Shown here in pieces: positions 43,923 to 53,780 of a DNA stretch of 64,000 bases (positions are counted from its first letter, which is position 1; each line of letters starts with the position of its first letter). Made by a program: the position numbers and the translations under genes. The DNA comes from a bacterium. GTDB taxonomy: Bacteria > Planctomycetota > Planctomycetia > Pirellulales > Pirellulaceae. The notes beneath the pieces are model-generated. The model made no database searches and was not told the DNA's origin. It saw only the letters and a program-made list of their open reading frames with translations. Where the stretch lies: assembly GCA_016124445.1 (NCBI GenBank), contig WGNR01000005.1:157457-221456 (forward strand), given 5' to 3'.

Positions 43923-46883
43923 GTGAATCTACTTCGAAAATACTTTTTACTCGGCGCTATCCCGGCGCTGATCGCGGTGGGTCTGGCCACGATTCTCGAA
44001 TCTCAGATCACGCAAAAGCTGCTTGGGGAACTGATCGACCAATCGGTCAATTCCAAGCTCGACTCGGCGTCAATCGAAGTGCGCTGCTTTCTCGACCAGA
44101 ATCTTTCCATCCTGGAAGCGATTTCGGTCTCGCCTGATGTCGCCGAAGGATCGCTTCCAGAGATTGTGGCCTATCTGAAAGCGGAAGAAACGGTTCTCCA
44201 CCCTCGCGTCGAAGGGCTCTACTACTGCGAATTGAACGGCACGGTGCATGGCTCGGATGGCAAGGTCTTCGATGTTTCAGACCGCGGTTACATGCAGGAC
44301 GTTCGCGAGGGCAAAACGGTCATCACACGCGTCCTGACAAGCCGCGCCACAGGCAACGATATCTTGCTGCTGATGGTCCCTTCGCACGCCTACGATGGAA
44401 CGCTGAAGGGAGCGGTCAGCCTGACGATCCCTGAATCACAAGTCGAATCATTCGTCCGGACGCTCAGGGTCGACAACGGGGGCTTCTTTGCTTTGCTGGA
44501 TCACGAAAAGAGAATGATCGTTGCCACGCCCAAAGCAGACTTCCTGCGTGATCGATCGCTGAAAACCGGGACGGAACTGGTCGCAGACGAGCAAGGACTC
44601 GATTACATGATTTCCGTCGGTACCGTCCCCGGTACCCAATGGCAAGTCGTCGCCGCCGTGCCCGAGGCGGAACTGAAAGCGATTTACCATCGCATGGGTT
44701 GGTCGAAAGTAACCGCGGTAGCCAGTGGAATCACGGTCGCTGTGATTCTCGCGTTGTTCTTCAGCGAGCGCGCCATGCAGCCAGTGCGGACGGTAACGCA
44801 AACCATACGCCGGTACGCCCGGGGAGATCGATCGGCACGTTTCCCGGAGCCGGCCAAGGGCGAGTTTGCGATCCTGGCCGAATCGTTCAACAATATGGCG
44901 GACGAAATCGATGCTGCGCGAACGAAGCAGGAAGAGCAGTTGCAGAAGCTCGAATTGAGTGAAGACCGCTTCCGCCGTTTGTTCGATGGAGCGGCCGACG
45001 CGATCTTTCTGCGAGACCTGGATGGAAACATTATCGACGCCAACCAGGAAGCCTGCCGAAGTCTCGGTTATCAGCGGCACGAACTGATCCGGATGACCGT
45101 CGCCGATATCGATATGAAGTGGACCAAGCAGGACGCTCAAGGCTTGTGGAATCGCCTGGCCCGCGAAGGAGGCCGCTACCATCCACTGGTCGAACGTGTT
45201 CATCGCCGCAAGGATGGCAGTTCGTTCCCGGTAGAAATCCGCCTGACGTTGATCGAGCGCGACGGAGAAGCACTGGTGATGTCGGCCGCCCGAGACGCCA
45301 CCATGCGCAAGGCAGCCGAAAAGCAACTGCATGAAGCAAAAGATTTTGCCGAGAAGGTCATCAATGCCTCACCGGGGATTATTTACATCTTCGACCTGAT
45401 CGCCGAAACGGTCCTGTTTATCAACGATAACTTCGAGAAGGAACTCGGTTACACGCGGGACTACGTCGAAAACCTCGGAGCCCGTTTCTACGTTGAAATC
45501 GTCCACCCGGAAGATATTCCTCGTTTGCAAGTGGCTCAGAAGGATTGGAAAGCTGGAGACAAGCCGATCGTACGGCGCGACAACTTCCGCATCCGACATG
45601 CCAACGGCGAGTGGCTGTGGATGGAGTTTGACCGAGTGGTCTTCCAGTATGACAAAGAGGGTAATCCAACTCATATCCTGGGTGTCGCCACCAACATCAC
45701 CGACCGAGTGCGTGCCGAGCAGCAGCTAGTCTGGGAAAAGGCACTCCTTGACCAAGTCATGGAAACGAGCGTTGCCGCCATCATGGTGCTCGATGTGGAA
45801 GGCAAGATTCAGTTCATGAACACTGCCTTGGAAAAGATGCTTCGCGTCGGTCGAAAAGATGTGCTGGGCAAGGGCATTCTGAGCGTGAAATGGGACGTTT
45901 ACGACATGTCGGGACAGCCGCTTCCGCCTGAGAAGCGTCCTTTCGCGATCGTCAAGCGAACCGCGATGCCGATCTACGATTTCTGCATGCAATTCCAATT
46001 TGGGCCAGAATCCTACGCGATCGTGTCCAACAATGGAGCTCCTCTCTTTGATGAAGACCAGCGATTCGCCGGTGCCGTGTTTGCCCTGACCGACATCACC
46101 GAGCGAATCGAATCGGAGAGAATCCGCGATTCACTGATCCGCGATCTGGAGGCCACCAACTCCGAGTTGAAACAGTTCACCTACACTGTCTCGCACGATT
46201 TAAAATCGCCGCTGATTACCATCAAAGGATTTCTGGGTATCCTTGCTGAGGACATCGAAAGCCAAGACAGAGGGGCGATTGCCGAAGACCTGAATGTGAT
46301 CGGTTCGGCCGCCGACGGCATGAAGCAGTTGCTGGACGACCTGCTGGAACTCTCTCGGATCGGCCGCAGCGGCAAAGTCCGCACCACGATTTCGGTGGAT
46401 GACGTCGTTCGCGAGGCAATCACGCTGCTGGCTGGCGAAATCGACTCGCGGCGTGCCGACGTGCAATTCGAAGGCAACGGCCTGCAGATTTACGGCGATT
46501 CGACTCAGATACGTCAACTCATGCAGAACCTGATCGACAACGCAATCAAGCACAACCACAGTGACGTCCCCCAGGTCAAGATCCAGGTTTTCCGCGATCA
46601 GGACGACATGGTCATCGACGTAAGCGACAACGGTCCTGGCATTCCACAGCAATACCAGGAACGGATCTTCCATCTCTTCGACAAGCTCGATCCCGATTCC
46701 GACGGCACCGGGATTGGCTTGGCGATCGTGAAGCGGATTGTCGAATTCCACGGAGGATCGATCTCGCTTCCCAGCGACATGCAACAGTCGGGTGCCACCT
46801 TCAGGATCCGCCTGCCAGCAGCAGCGCCTGACATGCCTGGTCGAATCGGCCCGCCAACTCGGCGCGAGTCGACTTCCCCCTGA
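43923..46883 (+). CDS. Membrane sensor histidine kinase with three PAS domains
   Basis: The 986-aa product starts at GTG 43923. Layout: membrane helix (5-25), periplasmic Cache-type sensing domain, membrane helix (263-282), HAMP linker, PAS1 (about 345-470), PAS2 (about 474-600), PAS3 (about 608-735), then HisKA with phospho-His H758 in TVSHDLKSP and a HATPase domain with NLIDNAIKH, SDNGPGIPQQYQERIF and GTGIGLAIVKRIV. It lacks a receiver domain, so an unlinked response regulator is expected; none is adjacent. The Cache part probably binds a small ligand. Confidence 0.94.
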   Translation: MNLLRKYFLLGAIPALIAVGLATILESQITQKLLGELIDQSVNSKLDSASIEVRCFLDQNLSILEAISVSPDVAEGSLPEIVAYLKAEETVLHPRVEGLYYCELNGTVHGSDGKVFDVSDRGYMQDVREGKTVITRVLTSRATGNDILLLMVPSHAYDGTLKGAVSLTIPESQVESFVRTLRVDNGGFFALLDHEKRMIVATPKADFLRDRSLKTGTELVADEQGLDYMISVGTVPGTQWQVVAAVPEAELKAIYHRMGWSKVTAVASGITVAVILALFFSERAMQPVRTVTQTIRRYARGDRSARFPEPAKGEFAILAESFNNMADEIDAARTKQEEQLQKLELSEDRFRRLFDGAADAIFLRDLDGNIIDANQEACRSLGYQRHELIRMTVADIDMKWTKQDAQGLWNRLAREGGRYHPLVERVHRRKDGSSFPVEIRLTLIERDGEALVMSAARDATMRKAAEKQLHEAKDFAEKVINASPGIIYIFDLIAETVLFINDNFEKELGYTRDYVENLGARFYVEIVHPEDIPRLQVAQKDWKAGDKPIVRRDNFRIRHANGEWLWMEFDRVVFQYDKEGNPTHILGVATNITDRVRAEQQLVWEKALLDQVMETSVAAIMVLDVEGKIQFMNTALEKMLRVGRKDVLGKGILSVKWDVYDMSGQPLPPEKRPFAIVKRTAMPIYDFCMQFQFGPESYAIVSNNGAPLFDEDQRFAGAVFALTDITERIESERIRDSLIRDLEATNSELKQFTYTVSHDLKSPLITIKGFLGILAEDIESQDRGAIAEDLNVIGSAADGMKQLLDDLLELSRIGRSGKVRTTISVDDVVREAITLLAGEIDSRRADVQFEGNGLQIYGDSTQIRQLMQNLIDNAIKHNHSDVPQVKIQVFRDQDDMVIDVSDNGPGIPQQYQERIFHLFDKLDPDSDGTGIGLAIVKRIVEFHGGSISLPSDMQQSGATFRIRLPAAAPDMPGRIGPPTRRESTSP

Positions 46884-46900
46884 TCGCCAGCGATTGTTTG

Positions 46901-47743
46901 TTACCGAGGACCGGTACCGAAAACCGCTTTGCGGATCTCGCCCGGCTTGTTCGTGGTGATGGAATCGAAACCCAAGTCGGCATATCGCTTGGCCTGCTGC
47001 GGATCATCAATCGTCCAGACATGACATTCGATCTCAGCCTTCTTCAATTGTTTCACAAAGTCGGCCGTGATGACCTCGTCAACCGCCTTGGTTCCCAGAC
47101 CGGTTGCTTTGGTCGCTTTCAGCGTTTCGAGGACCTCGTCGGTGCCGGGATGCCATTTCCCTGTTAGCGCATCCTGCTTGTAGCTGGTCAACCAGTTCGC
47201 TTTGAATCGATCCATTTTCTCGCGGCACTGTTTCACCACTTCCTGGTTGAAACAGATGATGACGATCTGCTCTGGTCTCAAGTTCGACTCGTCCAACACG
47301 ACTCTCAGCGGCTCAATGATTTCCGGGCCACATTTGATCTCGACGAAAATCTTGCCGGCCTGCGGAACCGTCGCCAACACTTCTTCCAGAAGCGGAATTC
47401 GCTCGCCGGCAAACTTCGGATCCTTCCAGGCACCGTAGTCCAATTCGCGAAGTTCCGCCAAGGTTGCTTCGGCAGGCTTGAGATTGGCTTGGCCGCCGGT
47501 CGTCCTCTTGGTATCCCCATCGTGCAGGCAAACAATGTGCCCATCCTTGGTCAGATAGAAATCCCCTTCGATCGCGTCAGCTTGTTGATCCCAGGCCTCT
47601 CGAAAGGCAGATAACGTATTCTCCGGAGCGTCGAAAGATGCCCCACGGTGCGCGACGATCATTTGAGCCTCAGCCGTTGCCTGAACACCAATCCCGATTA
47701 GTGCCGCCAATAAGTAGGTCTTCCACATTTTCCGCAAGTACAT
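46901..47743 (-). CDS. Secreted glycerophosphodiester phosphodiesterase
   Basis: The 280-aa product has a signal peptide (about 1-26), then AQMIVAHRGASFDAPENTLSAF with the catalytic histidine, and FYLTKDGHIVCLHDGDTKRTT with the second histidine and metal ligands. IFVEIKCGPEI and a C-terminal VWTIDDPQQAKRYADLGFDSITTNKP match GlpQ/UgpQ TIM-barrel enzymes that cut glycerophosphodiesters to glycerol-3-phosphate and an alcohol. It would act outside the cytoplasm. It is convergent with the histidine kinase, 17 bases away. Confidence 0.94.
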   Translation of the reverse strand: MYLRKMWKTYLLAALIGIGVQATAEAQMIVAHRGASFDAPENTLSAFREAWDQQADAIEGDFYLTKDGHIVCLHDGDTKRTTGGQANLKPAEATLAELRELDYGAWKDPKFAGERIPLLEEVLATVPQAGKIFVEIKCGPEIIEPLRVVLDESNLRPEQIVIICFNQEVVKQCREKMDRFKANWLTSYKQDALTGKWHPGTDEVLETLKATKATGLGTKAVDEVITADFVKQLKKAEIECHVWTIDDPQQAKRYADLGFDSITTNKPGEIRKAVFGTGPR

Positions 47744-48316
47744 TTTGTTTTTCCAAGGTTGATTTTTGTCTACCAGGGCAGATGTCTACTGGTGATTTCA
47801 ACGTTTCGATAGATCGTCTGTTTACAGCATATTCATGCCGCACCTCAGGTGAAATGTGGCGGAATGAATTCGAGGCTGCAGCCTGGCATTTTTTGAAAGA
47901 TTCAAACGCTCAGGGATATCGAGAACCTTTAGCAATCCCCAAGAAGAACCAGCCTTCGCTCAATTTGCGAGGCCGCTCAACTCATTCGTTGAGATGGCCT
48001 TGCGCCTGTTTTTCTGACGCTTGCCACGGCAGAAGGCTCCTCTCCGAAGATAAACTTCTGTTTACCTTCTCGGGCCTAGCAAAGATCCTCGCTCCAAGGT
48101 CGCCACACGAAAGAGTTAGCGTACCGATCAACCCATGGCAAAACGCCCATGGACGACCTCTGCTAAAGGGGGTTTTAGGCTCACATTCCCGCGAATATTG
48201 GCGTTTTGTTACACGGCCCGAATTGATATAGTTTCGTCGTTTTCATTCAAGGCTGGTAGGTTTTCCCCACGCTTGCCAATCTCTTCCGACAACCTTCAAC
48301 TTGCATCGGTTTGATC
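47744..48316. other. Intergenic region between divergent genes
   Basis: These 573 bases carry no gene I can support; a 197-codon frame running across the start of the phosphodiesterase is a shadow. A promoter for the glycosyltransferase pair should lie near 48200 but is not clear. Confidence 0.45.
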
Positions 48317-49075
48317 GTGATCACGACTTCCCCCAACCTGACGTCTGTTGAAAATCCCGAACTGGCCATTGTGATGCCGGTTTACAACGAACAGGACTGC
48401 ATCGCCGAGGTGATCCAGTCGTGGAAATCGGAACTCTCCGATCTGGGTGTAAAGTATCGCCTGATCGCTATTAACGACGGCTCCAAAGATCAAACCGCCG
48501 AGCGCCTGGTTGCTTTTGAAAACGACCCGCACGTGGTGGTGATCAACAAGCCGAATCAAGGCCATGGCCCGACCATCCTGATGGGCTATCGCCAGGCGGT
48601 AGAAATGGCACCGTGGGTCTTCCAGGTCGATAGCGACGACGAGATCGTCGCCGCCGAGTTCGCAAAGTTCTGGCTGATGCGAGACGACTTTGATGGCCTG
48701 TTCGGCATCCGCACCAATCGCCATCAAGAATGGGATCGCAGGCTGATCTCGTTCGGATCGCGTCAGGTTGTTGCATCGCTCTTCAGCCGTAACGTTTCCG
48801 ACGTCAACGTGCCGTATCGCCTGATGCGAAGCAGCGTGCTGAGCAAGATTCTCGAGCCGATTCCGGACGATACCTTCGCCCCGAATATCTTGATCTCAGG
48901 CGGCTTCGGCAAGCTGCGCGTGGCCAACATCGAAGTCGAGCACCGGATGCGTCAGACCGGTACCGTTTCGATTGCTAACACCCGGCTTTGGAAAGCTGCT
49001 GTCCGTTCGTTGTTGCAGACGATGAACACTTCGGTAAGTATCAGTCGCATAAAGTTCGAATCCGATGTCCGATAG
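48317..49075 (+). CDS. GT2-family glycosyltransferase
   Basis: This 252-aa GT-A protein (start GTG 48317; TTG 48311 also possible) has ELAIVMPVYNEQDCIAEVI, RLIAINDGSKDQTAERL and the metal site FQVDSDDEI (DxD/DDE). FGSRQVVASLFSRNVSDVNVPYRLM resembles polyprenol-phosphate glycosyltransferases. There is no membrane domain. Its last 11 bases overlap the next gene, so the two are translated together and probably act in one surface polysaccharide step. Confidence 0.88.
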   Translation: MITTSPNLTSVENPELAIVMPVYNEQDCIAEVIQSWKSELSDLGVKYRLIAINDGSKDQTAERLVAFENDPHVVVINKPNQGHGPTILMGYRQAVEMAPWVFQVDSDDEIVAAEFAKFWLMRDDFDGLFGIRTNRHQEWDRRLISFGSRQVVASLFSRNVSDVNVPYRLMRSSVLSKILEPIPDDTFAPNILISGGFGKLRVANIEVEHRMRQTGTVSIANTRLWKAAVRSLLQTMNTSVSISRIKFESDVR

Positions 49076-50372
49076 AAAATTCATTCTTGGTGGTGGCGTG
49101 ACCGGCCTGGCGGCTGGTGTCAGTTCAGGTCTTCCAGTCTTCGAGGCCTCCGACCGGCCCGGCGGGATTTGCTCGTCTTACTACGTTAAGCCCGGCAGCA
49201 CGGAGCGTTTGCCGAGTTCGCCAGCGAACGACGAAGCTTATCGCTTTGAAATCGGCGGCGGCCACTGGATCTTCGGAGGCGATCCGACGATTCATCAATT
49301 CATCAACCATAACGCCCCGGTAGGTACCTACTACCGCAAGTCGGGCGTCTGGTTTCCGACCACCGACAAGTACGTCCCCTACCCGATCCAGAACAATCTG
49401 CGTTACCTGGATGGTCCCGTTGTTAGCCAGATTCTCAGCGAAATCGTCTCGGCCCAACCGCCGGCCGCGCGCACGATGGATGACTGGCTGCAAACATGCT
49501 TCGGGCCAACGCTGTGCAAGTTGTTCTTCGAGCCGTTTCATAACTTGTACACGGCGGGCCTCTATCGAGAGATCGCCCCGCAAGACGCCTACAAGTCGCC
49601 GGTCAATCCGGCAGCCGTGGTTCGGGGTGCCTTCGAGCAGCCTGATCATGTCGGCTACAACGTCTCGTACGTCTATCCCAAGAACGGCCTGAATGTCCTG
49701 GCCCAATCGATGGCCAACCGCTGCGACATTCACTACGGCCACAAAGTCACCAAGATCGATCTTGCCAGCAAGACGGTCCACTTCGACAAAGGGCAAGAGG
49801 TCGACTTCGACGACCTGATCTGCACGTTGCCTCTCAATCGAACCTTGGAATTGTGTGACTTGTCGCTCGATATGCCGGCCGACCCACACACCAGCGTGCT
49901 GGTTTTGAATGTTGGCGGCACCAAGGGTGACAAGTGCCCCGACGATCACTGGATTTACCTCCCCAATTCCGACTCAGGCTTCCATCGTGTTGGCTTCTAC
50001 AGCAACGTCGATCCGTCGTTCCTGCCCAAGTCGTCACGAGAAACGGGCGACCGAGTCAGCATTTATGTCGAACGGGCCTATTCCGGGACCGGTAAACCTT
50101 CCGCGGAAGAAACCGCGCGCTACTCAAAACAGGTAACCGACGAGTTGATCCATTGGGGCATGCTTCGCGACGTGGAAGTTGCCGACGCAACCTGGATCGA
50201 TGTCGCCTACACCTGGAAGGCACCTGGCTCGAAATGGCGAGAAGAAGCCTTGAAAGCACTCGAGTCGCATGGCATCTACATGGTGGGCCGTTATGCCCGA
50301 TGGGTCTTCCAAGGCATCGCTGATTCGATTCGCGACGGCTTCATGGCCGGATCGTCGTTTCGTCCTGAATAG
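49065..50372 (+). CDS. FAD-dependent UDP-galactopyranose mutase-like oxidoreductase
   Basis: The 435-aa protein has the FAD-binding GxGxxG variant FILGGGVTGLAAGV near the N-terminus, then EASDRPGGICSS, IGGGHWIFGG and a C-terminal HGIYMVGRYARWVFQGIADSIRDG, the pattern of the amine-oxidase/protoporphyrinogen-oxidase/UGM superfamily. The dinucleotide motif, the GGHWIF segment and the glycosyltransferase context fit a sugar-nucleotide mutase or a polyprenyl-sugar-modifying flavoenzyme. The precise reaction is inference. It starts inside the end of the preceding gene. Confidence 0.8.
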   Translation: MSDRKFILGGGVTGLAAGVSSGLPVFEASDRPGGICSSYYVKPGSTERLPSSPANDEAYRFEIGGGHWIFGGDPTIHQFINHNAPVGTYYRKSGVWFPTTDKYVPYPIQNNLRYLDGPVVSQILSEIVSAQPPAARTMDDWLQTCFGPTLCKLFFEPFHNLYTAGLYREIAPQDAYKSPVNPAAVVRGAFEQPDHVGYNVSYVYPKNGLNVLAQSMANRCDIHYGHKVTKIDLASKTVHFDKGQEVDFDDLICTLPLNRTLELCDLSLDMPADPHTSVLVLNVGGTKGDKCPDDHWIYLPNSDSGFHRVGFYSNVDPSFLPKSSRETGDRVSIYVERAYSGTGKPSAEETARYSKQVTDELIHWGMLRDVEVADATWIDVAYTWKAPGSKWREEALKALESHGIYMVGRYARWVFQGIADSIRDGFMAGSSFRPE

Positions 50373-50383
50373 CTCAGGCCAGC

Positions 50384-51592
50384 CTATTCGGTCGGCAGAC
50401 CAAAGGCAAAAACACCGAAGCATATCACCGCCAGCGTCCCGAACAGGATCAGACGCGGCAATCGGTATTTAATGTCTTCGTTCTCCCAGGTAAGCGTAAA
50501 TGCCACCGCGCACTGCAGCGTATAGAACAATGCGAACGCGCGTGATGCGTAAGCGATAATCTGATTGACGTTGGTTTCCCAGGTCAGTGATATCGTTACC
50601 AATAGAATCAACAGATAGGCGTAACGAATCGGCAGTTGGCGGTGGGTAATGTCTTCGATCAGCCCCCCTGCCCCAGCATCGTCCGCAACCGACGCGCTGA
50701 ATTGGCTGCCGATCGCGGCGATCGATAGTAACAAAGGAAGCACGACCGCCACCGGTTTGCTCATCGCGGCAATCGCGGTTACGTCGGCTGTTATGTTGCT
50801 GTGAAAAAGCACCGTCGCCAGGCTGATAAAAACGAGATAGATCGCAGCCGAAATCCACTGAGCCCAGCGCATCGTCTGAATACGCTGGTCGGCAGAATGC
50901 TCGTCCCCCAGGTAACGGGAAGTCTCGAATCCCTGGACAACGATCAACAAGCCCATCAGCACGCGGAAGTCGTGCAGGTTGATATCGGACGAGATATCCG
51001 GCAGCGCCCACTGGCCGGTGAAGAGCAACTCGCCATTATAAACCACCAGCCCAAACAGCAGCGCGCCGATCATCCCCAAATTCAGCGCGACGGCGTACTT
51101 CTCGAGGTTTTCGAGCATTCCCAATCCGCGCCACATGCCGACGCCCCCAATCGAGGCCAGTAAGGCTGTCGTAATCACATCGGCAATAAACGGGTCTTTG
51201 TGCCCCAGCGCGTTTAGCAGGAATGCCGCCAGAAGCTGCAAGTAGTAAGTCACCGAAATGAAGTAGGCTCCGGCCAGCACGATCCGCGAGAGAAACGCGA
51301 GCATGTGGGCCGGTCCCCGGCCGATGTGTTCGATCGGTTCGTAATGGCGAATATTAAATCGAATGGCGCTGCCAACACCGTAAGCCAACAGCAGCAAGAT
51401 CGCCATGCAGACAACCGCCAGGTTCCCCACGATCCCGGCCAACAGCGGTGCGCTGACCAGAAACCCGCTCCCCATGATCGACGCTAGCGGCGTCACGGTC
51501 GCCTTCCAAGCCGAAGACTTAGTCAGCCGCTTGGAGAAAGCCAGGTAGCCTGCCAATCCCAACGCGATGGCGACGATCAAAACATTCAACAT
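50384..51592 (-). CDS. Multi-span permease, APC/SSS-like
   Basis: This 402-aa protein has about 12 hydrophobic helices and short loops. Helix one to two contains TPLASIMGSGFLVSAPLLAG, a broken-helix glycine-rich motif typical of the LeuT-fold transporters, with MGSGF in the unwound part. No domain beyond the membrane part is seen. The substrate is unknown. Confidence 0.65.
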   Translation of the reverse strand: MLNVLIVAIALGLAGYLAFSKRLTKSSAWKATVTPLASIMGSGFLVSAPLLAGIVGNLAVVCMAILLLLAYGVGSAIRFNIRHYEPIEHIGRGPAHMLAFLSRIVLAGAYFISVTYYLQLLAAFLLNALGHKDPFIADVITTALLASIGGVGMWRGLGMLENLEKYAVALNLGMIGALLFGLVVYNGELLFTGQWALPDISSDINLHDFRVLMGLLIVVQGFETSRYLGDEHSADQRIQTMRWAQWISAAIYLVFISLATVLFHSNITADVTAIAAMSKPVAVVLPLLLSIAAIGSQFSASVADDAGAGGLIEDITHRQLPIRYAYLLILLVTISLTWETNVNQIIAYASRAFALFYTLQCAVAFTLTWENEDIKYRLPRLILFGTLAVICFGVFAFGLPTE

Positions 51593-51952
51593 GTTGGCCC
51601 TTCGCCCTAACTCTGAAGTAAACCTGAATCATGCAACCAACAAGTACCGGACCGGAATGCTTAACGATCGATCGCGGCCGCGAACCTTTCCCTTCATTCC
51701 CAATACATTCCAACCAGGCCCTCAGTTTGACCCCCATAGTTGACTCGAACAACCCACCTGCACCCGCACTTCCTGTGCCGCCAAAAAGCAAAAACCATTT
51801 ATGAAAAGGGTGACGCAGTGCGGATCGCCTCGCCTGCTACCTGGGCGAATCGCCGGTTGGTAAAATCAGCGGCGCTCCACGAACTCTAACTGAAACGAGC
51901 AATTCGGGCATGGAGTTGCCGCCCCAACAAAGACCACAAGGAAAGGGTTTCA
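51593..51952. other. Intergenic region between permease and O-methyltransferase
   Basis: No gene is supported in these 360 bases. A small minus-strand frame overlapping the permease start is a shadow. An AAGGAAAGG ribosome-binding site at the end serves the methyltransferase. Confidence 0.4.
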
Positions 51953-52963
51953 ATGACCGAAGTACCGCCTACCATGCAGCTGGACCGGATGATCACTGGC
52001 TACTGGATTTCCCAGGCCATCTACGCTGCGGCTAAGTTCAACGTGGCGGACCACCTTAAGGATGGTCCCAAGTCGATCGATCAGTTGGCCGCGGAGACGT
52101 CGACCAACCCTGATGCTCTGTATCGGCTCTTGCGAGCATTGGCCAGTGTCGGGATCTTTGCCGAAGGCGAGTCCCGCCAGTTCTCTTCGACACCCATCGG
52201 CGAGCTACTGCAAACCGACGTGCCGGGCTCGAAGAAGGCCTTGGCCTTGATGTCGGGTGACGAACAGTTCCGGGCCTGGGGCGATATCGACTACTCTATC
52301 CAGACCGGCAAAATGTCGTTTGACAAAGTCTTTGGCAAGCCGATCTTCGAGTACTTGGGCGAGCATCCCGACAAGGCGAAAATCTTCGATGCAGCCATGG
52401 TTGGCGTCCATGGAAGAGAGTCCGATCTGATCACTGGCGCCTACGATTTCTCGAAAATCAGTGTCGTGGCCGATATCGGCGGCGGCAACGGATCGCAGAT
52501 CACTCCTATCTTGAAGAAGAACGGCCACCTGAAAGGGATCCTGTACGATCTGCCCCACGTGATCGAGCGTGCCCAGGCCCCGATGGAAGCAGCCGGCCTG
52601 ACCGATCGCTGCGAGCTTATCGGTGGCAGCTTCTTTGAATCGATTCCGGAAGGTGCCGATGTCTACATGATGCGGCACATCATCCACGACTGGGACGACG
52701 AAAAGTCGATCACCATTCTGAAGAACTGTCACAAGGCCATGCCGGCCGATGGCAAGCTGCTAATCATGGACAGCGTCATCCCGCCAGGCAACGATCCCAA
52801 CCCAGCGAAGTTCCTCGACCTGGTCATGTTGATGATCCCTGGCGGAAAAGAACGAACGGAAGAAGAGTTCCGTCAACTGCTGGACCAAGCTGGCTTCCAG
52901 CTAACCCAGGTAATCCCAACCGACGGCGGAGTCAGTATCGTCGAGGCGGTAAAGAAGGCCTAA
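51953..52963 (+). CDS. SAM-dependent O-methyltransferase (plant COMT/ASMT-like)
   Basis: The 336-aa product has an N-terminal winged-helix dimerisation domain (residues 1-100, with LDRMITGYWISQAIYAAAKF and PDALYRLLRALASVGIF) and a Rossmann methyltransferase core with the SAM loop VVADIGGGNGSQ (about 171-182). HIIHDWDDE (about 242-250) carries the catalytic histidine. It resembles O-methyltransferases that act on small phenolic or heterocyclic metabolites; the substrate is unknown. Confidence 0.9.
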   Translation: MTEVPPTMQLDRMITGYWISQAIYAAAKFNVADHLKDGPKSIDQLAAETSTNPDALYRLLRALASVGIFAEGESRQFSSTPIGELLQTDVPGSKKALALMSGDEQFRAWGDIDYSIQTGKMSFDKVFGKPIFEYLGEHPDKAKIFDAAMVGVHGRESDLITGAYDFSKISVVADIGGGNGSQITPILKKNGHLKGILYDLPHVIERAQAPMEAAGLTDRCELIGGSFFESIPEGADVYMMRHIIHDWDDEKSITILKNCHKAMPADGKLLIMDSVIPPGNDPNPAKFLDLVMLMIPGGKERTEEEFRQLLDQAGFQLTQVIPTDGGVSIVEAVKKA

Positions 52964-52989
52964 GTGACAATCGCAATGCACCTATAAGG

Positions 52990-53013
52990 TCGGGGGCAGA
53001 GAAAAGCCCCCGA
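52990..53013. terminator. Bidirectional hairpin between convergent genes
   Basis: TCGGGGGC (52990-52997) pairs with GCCCCCGA (53006-53013) around an A-rich loop. It lies between two converging stop codons without a long T-run. Confidence 0.5.
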
Positions 53014-53024
53014 TCTGGCCTCAA

Positions 53025-53780
53025 TCATTCATCGCAGCTAGTCAGCCCAAACACCTCGACATCCACTCCGGGCGAGTAGTGGGCGAACGTCGGTCGATCG
53101 TTGATCGCTCCCAGGCCGCCTGCTTCGATCATGGTTTGCTCCAGCTCAAGCACCTCAGCCGCTTTAGCCGGGTACGCGGCGTGATGAACCTGGCCTGAAT
53201 AAAGCTTCCCGCGATACTCCAGAAACAACAGGTATCGCTCTAAAAAGAAATGCTCGGACGTTTCGGGCATCGATGCCCCCAGGTCCGCGCCAATGCGATA
53301 ACGAACATGCAACCGGGCTTCGCTGTGGCGGCGAGTCATCGTGTAGAGCACTTTCTCGCCATCCTGCTCAAGCCGCATATCGGCATAGAAATAAGGCAGC
53401 CCCCAAAAGGTTCTCGCACCCCAAACGGCCAGGCGGCTCGCTGCGTCCAGCGAAAGAAAATAGACGCCTGGCTTCCCGCCGGTGTGGACGTATGTTCTGA
53501 CGTTCGTTTCCAGGAACGTCATCCCAGCCCACTTCGGCCAACTTGCATTGCGTACGCCCTGCATCGCGAACGGAACGACACCGACGTACGCCTCGCCGTT
53601 CCAGGTATCGATTTCCAAACTGGCAGGCACAACCGCACGCAAAAGATCGATCGGCACCGGCCAGTGCAGAAACAGGAGCGATCGCCACTGCTGATAGCCG
53701 CGCACTGGTCGATCAGGACGAATCGTGGGGGCAATGCGATCGATCAAGGGAAGAGCTCCTCTCAGCGCAACTGGCTTCAA
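53025..53780 (-). CDS. DUF2071-family protein (YqjF-like)
   Basis: The 251-aa product matches the DUF2071 family, with RSLLFLHWPVPIDLLRAVVP near the start, GEAYVGVVPFAMQGVR, and TFLETNVRTYVHTGGKPGVYF in order. Members are beta-rich, of acetoacetate-decarboxylase-like fold, and no reaction is established. Its first four bases overlap the end of the next upstream gene (ATGA), so the three genes here are one operon. Confidence 0.9.
   Translation of the reverse strand: MKPVALRGALPLIDRIAPTIRPDRPVRGYQQWRSLLFLHWPVPIDLLRAVVPASLEIDTWNGEAYVGVVPFAMQGVRNASWPKWAGMTFLETNVRTYVHTGGKPGVYFLSLDAASRLAVWGARTFWGLPYFYADMRLEQDGEKVLYTMTRRHSEARLHVRYRIGADLGASMPETSEHFFLERYLLFLEYRGKLYSGQVHHAAYPAKAAEVLELEQTMIEAGGLGAINDRPTFAHYSPGVDVEVFGLTSCDE

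Noticed and set aside
47638..48231. 197-codon plus-strand frame near the phosphodiesterase
   Set aside because: It overlaps the phosphodiesterase start antisense and lacks coding character.
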